64,000 bases of DNA, from the NCBI GenBank assembly GCA_030407085.1, contig CM059585.1:13571001-13635000 (forward strand), given 5' to 3'. Made by a program: the position numbers and the translations under genes. This DNA is from Trichopria drosophilae (lineage: Eukaryota > Arthropoda > Insecta > Hymenoptera > Diapriidae). Below the pieces are notes generated by a model, which saw only the letters and a list, made by a program, of their open reading frames with translations, did not search any database and was not told where the DNA came from. The first letter of the stretch is position 1, and each line of letters opens with the position of its first letter. Below are positions 60,561 to 64,000 of this stretch, piece after piece.

Positions 60561-62084
60561 CTTTTGCCATATTTTCTCAGTAGTCAATAATTGTATTCTG
60601 GATATTAAGAAATATTTTGTGTAGTAAAAACATTTGTTTAATATTGATAAATAGTAATTTCAAATAAAGAAGCCTTCTTAATAGGACCTACATAAATGGC
60701 TTGCTGATTAGTAACAAATATTTATTTCGCCCAATATCACAATTTTGATCAAATCAAACAAATATTTTTATCAGTATACGAGTAATTCTACAGAAACTTT
60801 AACTATTACAGTACGCGATGATGTATCTTGCAAACAAATGAATATCGAACTAAACGATCAAGATTCTTTTTCTACGATATATAAAAATGTTAGCCCTTAT
60901 ATGTTTTTTAAGATTATAAACCACTGGAAAGAAGAAAAGCGGATGTAAAGTACGATTTTTACTGAATTTCATAACGTACAATCCAATAATTTCATTTTGA
61001 CATCACTAAAAAAAAAACGATATGGAGAAAATAACTTTTTATTTCTTGAATTCTTAGTTTTATACAATAACTCTACACTAAAAGCCCGACAAAAATAAGA
61101 CGCACGGCATACGTGTTCCTCATAAACTAACTTTGTAGGAGGTCTCTAAAAATTATCAAATCAGTGCGTAACTGGTTCGAATACACATTTTCGAGTGGCA
61201 CACTTACAGGGCGTTTAGGCACGCTTAAAACTACGTCGTAATTTGTTCTTTAAAGTACTTCTTTAAACCTACTATCACGTGTTTAACTGGCCATTCGTTA
61301 TCCTACACCGTAAAATGGACATTTCAATAATAACAAATGTTGACTTTTTTTTATTTTTATTATTTGACATTGTTAAGTTTATAATAGGAGACAAACAATC
61401 TAAAAAATAAATGAGCATTTTTCTAGGTTGAAAATAAACATAGATTACTACCTTTTCGGCTAATGTCTTAAGACTCTCGTAATAAAAGTTGAAAAAAATT
61501 AATTCTAAAATTTTGTTATTAGCGATAATAAATAATGAGTAAAAAACTGTATTTCTCGTAACAAGTACTTTATCTATAAGATATATAATATAAGTGCATC
61601 TGCAGCTACCATTAGGCTATTGTTTAGTTTCAACTTTGACTTTATTAAACTTTATACAACTTTATTCCAAACCGAGTTACGCCAACTGTTTCTTACTCTT
61701 GAAGTGCTCTAAAAACCAAAAAATATGTCCAATTAGTGTGCCACTAAAATAATTTTTGATGATTTTGAACATTGAAAAGTTAAAAGTTCTGTTGAAATAA
61801 TTCTGTAGAATAACCCTAGGCTGAATAAAAAGTCCTAAAATCCTTAACGTTTTAATCCAGACATAATAGCAATTGTTTGCTCTACCACACCGGCTTATAT
61901 AATTCACGCAACGAATGAATTAGAGGATAAAAGAGCGGAATTATTGTTACGAGCTTGATATAATATGAACCATTTCCCGCGAACAGGATGGGATCCAATG
62001 CGGAGAACGACTCACGAGGTTAAATAACGAGCGGTAAGGGGATCTCGGAAAAAAGGCGAAGGAATGAAAAAGGCGTCGTTGACG
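60561..62084. other. AT-rich DNA, no gene seen
   Basis: AT-rich to about 61,920, then GC-balanced. The 67-codon frame at 60,745 and the 76-codon minus-strand frame at 61,677 have no recognised domain. Confidence 0.5.
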
Positions 62085-62090
62085 CGTACA

Positions 62091-62150
62091 CCCCCACAGC
62101 TCCAAGAGCTGGGGGCCGCGGTTCGGGGTGGGGGACTGGGGTGTCGGGGG
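62091..62150 (+). other. G-quadruplex motif with adjacent C/G hairpin
   Basis: CCCCC (about 62,091) and AGCTGGGGG (62,107-62,115) can form a hairpin with the intervening AGCT pairing. Immediately after it, 62,125-62,150 holds four G runs of at least four: GGGG, T, GGGGG, ACT, GGGG, TGTC, GGGGG. The short loops (1, 3 and 4 nt) fit a four-tetrad intramolecular G-quadruplex. Function is unknown. Confidence 0.7.
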
Positions 62151-62531
62151 TGTGGCGTCGAGTAAATGCGAGTGACGTTAATGGGAACTAAATAATTTCC
62201 TTTATCGTTCCGTGCCTACCGCGTCGGCTCTCCAGCGATTGTGCCTCCCTCGGGTCCGCGGAAATTCCCGATCGACCCCGACGTGTTCCGCTTCTTCGCC
62301 TGCGTAAAATATGGGAGAGGATTTCGCGTAATTCAAACCTTTCAGGAATTTGTCCGACGTTTCGGAAGAATCGAACCCAAATCTAAGGCCGCATTTCCAT
62401 GACACCGTCTGTTTGAAAACTTTGAAATGGCAAAATTCTATAGGAAAACCGAACTGTATGATAGCCATTTTTAGATTATCGTGGTAAATAACGTAGGAAG
62501 CATTTAGGGGAACTATAATAAATATACAGAA
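62151..62531. other. GC-balanced spacer
   Basis: CpG-rich DNA between the G-quadruplex motif and the satellite. The 88-codon minus-strand frame is not convincing. Confidence 0.4.
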
Positions 62532-63810
62532 CTACTTCGGTAAATTTCGGAAATATTCGGGATTATTCGTTAACTCAATATTTAAATTCATGTATCTCGC
62601 TATATAATCAAGCAATCGAAATGTAACTGAAACTCAATAAAGACAAGTTATATACGCCCTTAACCGCAAATAATGCGTCGGACAATTTCGTCAAAACTCG
62701 AGGAAGATCGTAAAATTTATATTTAATCCCCAATATCTTTATCTGTCAATTAGAATCATCAATTTTGATCAAACGAGAATAAATGACAAATAAATTAGTC
62801 TGGAATAAGGTAAACATGACAGATAACTTCGTTTCTACAACTGCTTCGGTAAATATCGGAAATAATCGGGATGATTCGTGAACTCAATATTAAAATCCAT
62901 GTAAGCCTCTATAAAATCGATGAATCGAAACGAACCCGACATCCAATGAAAATAAAATATATACGCCTTTAACCGGAACTAATATGTCGGGCAATTTCGT
63001 CGAAACTCGGGGAAGATCGGGAAATTTAAATTTAAAGTCCAGAACTGTTGATTCGAATAATCAATTTTGAAAAAAGTAGAATAAATGACAAATAAAGTAG
63101 GGTAAAAAGTAGAAATGACAGATAAATTCGTTTCAACAACTGCTTCGGTAAATATCGGAAATAATCGGGATGATTCGTGAACTCAATATTAAAATCCATG
63201 TATCTTTCTATAAAATCGATGTATCGTAATGAAATTCAGGTCTATTGAAAATAAAAGATATACGCCTTTAACCGGAACTAATGTGTTGGGCAATTTCGTT
63301 GAAACTCGGGGAAGATCGTGAAATTATATTTAATCCCCATCATCTGTCGATTGGAATAATCTATTTTGACGAAAGTAGAATAAATGACAAATAAAGTAGT
63401 ATGAAAGGTATAAATGACAGATAAATTCGTTTTAACAACTGCTTCGGTAAATATCGGAAATAATCGGGATGATTCGTGAACTCAATATTAAAATCCACGT
63501 ATCTCTCTATAAAATCGATGTATGAAATTAAGGTCCAATGAAAGATAAATTATTTACAAACAAGATGTAATATGACAGTGGAATTTTACAGACGCACAAT
63601 ACATCGTTAAATTTCGTCTTAAATTGGTCTAAATCGTAAATTCGACATTGAATTGTATTTTATAGCATCAAAATCAACAATTAGGAATACTGCTGAAAAT
63701 GTACTGAAAGATAAGCAATACTAAAATAGGCAGCTTATATAAACACTGAAAAGGAATCAATTAGTCGGGCTAGTTCGTTCAATTTCGGGCAAGATCGTGA
63801 ATTTCATATT
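62532..63810. repeat. Satellite array, unit about 300 bp, dimeric
   Basis: Unit starts at CTGCTTCGGTAAATATCGG occur at 62,841, 63,140 and 63,439, with a diverged first start (CTACTTCGGTAAATTTCGG) at 62,532, giving periods of 309, 299 and 299 bp. Within each unit a second, related block (GTCGGGCAATTTCGTCGAAA, about 142 bp in) resembles the first, so the unit is an old dimer. Units 2 and 3 are the most alike. After about 63,540 the repeat decays, but half-unit echoes remain near 63,605 and 63,755. Confidence 0.9.
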
Positions 63811-64000
63811 CAACTACTTTTTTTGAGTTTATTTTTTTATTTGATATGATTTTTGTTTAATTTCATTTTTTAACAATTTATCCCAGATCTGAATACAAGA
63901 AAAATTAAACAATTGTAAACAATCATAATACTACTAATAAATAAAAACAATAATGACTAATATTAATAATTTCTAATACTTTTTGTGAATTTTTATTTTT
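63811..64000. other. AT-rich edge of window
   Basis: Low-complexity AT-rich sequence with nothing identifiable. Confidence 0.6.

Noticed and set aside
1..64000. CRISPR array, rRNA, or bacterial/phage gene cluster
   Set aside because: No regularly spaced short repeats with unique spacers, no rRNA-like sequence and no dense coding. The composition and repeat types are eukaryotic.

Overview
This window looks like non-coding nuclear DNA from an animal, most likely an insect. It is AT-rich, with long poly-A/T-laden stretches broken by CpG-rich, GC-balanced patches of 200-1500 bp. It carries a tRNA-derived SINE family, many short foldback elements (MITE-like) and a diverged satellite. Strong CpG abundance inside otherwise AT-rich DNA is common in Hymenoptera, so a bee, ant or wasp is a reasonable guess, but no gene here confirms it. 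I find no confident protein-coding gene, rRNA or functional tRNA. The longest open frames (about 100-170 codons) mostly sit in purine- or pyrimidine-skewed tracts that lack stop codons by composition. Four frames that look somewhat more protein-like are listed as weak candidates.

Layout. 1-9 kb: AT-rich, with four small foldback elements (1304, 4143, 5953, 7309), an (AAAT)n microsatellite, a 15-18 bp tandem repeat and a cluster of GC-rich hairpins near 2.2 kb. 9-17 kb: mixed composition with long GC-balanced patches, two purine-skewed tracts and a perfect 16-bp-arm hairpin at 15.4 kb. 17.2-17.75 kb: a tandem duplication with a unit of about 260 bp. 18-27 kb: plain intergenic or intronic DNA with one TATA/initiator-like site (23.5 kb) and two weak candidate frames (25.0 and 26.8 kb). 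27.9-28.6 kb: a 0.7 kb terminal-inverted-repeat element with another foldback nested in it. 29-42 kb: mixed composition, with more foldbacks at 36.6, 38.75 and 39.6 kb. 42.6-44.7 kb: a 2.1 kb nest of inverted-repeat elements with AAATAACTT-type subterminal repeats, a 110-bp direct repeat pair and an almost entirely palindromic AT-core MITE. 46.0 kb: the best core-promoter match in the window. 47.96-48.56 kb: a foldback joined to a SINE and bounded by one shared target-site duplication. 51.0 and 52.5 kb: two more SINE copies. 53-60 kb: mixed composition with skewed tracts and weak candidate exons. 62.1 kb: a four-tetrad G-quadruplex motif. 62.5-63.8 kb: a satellite of about 300 bp per unit, built from two related half-units.

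The most unusual object is the composite at 47,955-48,557. A foldback module of about 350 bp and a full tRNA-SINE lie end to end. An 11-bp direct repeat flanks the pair rather than the SINE alone, which suggests that the two were inserted by a single retrotransposition event.
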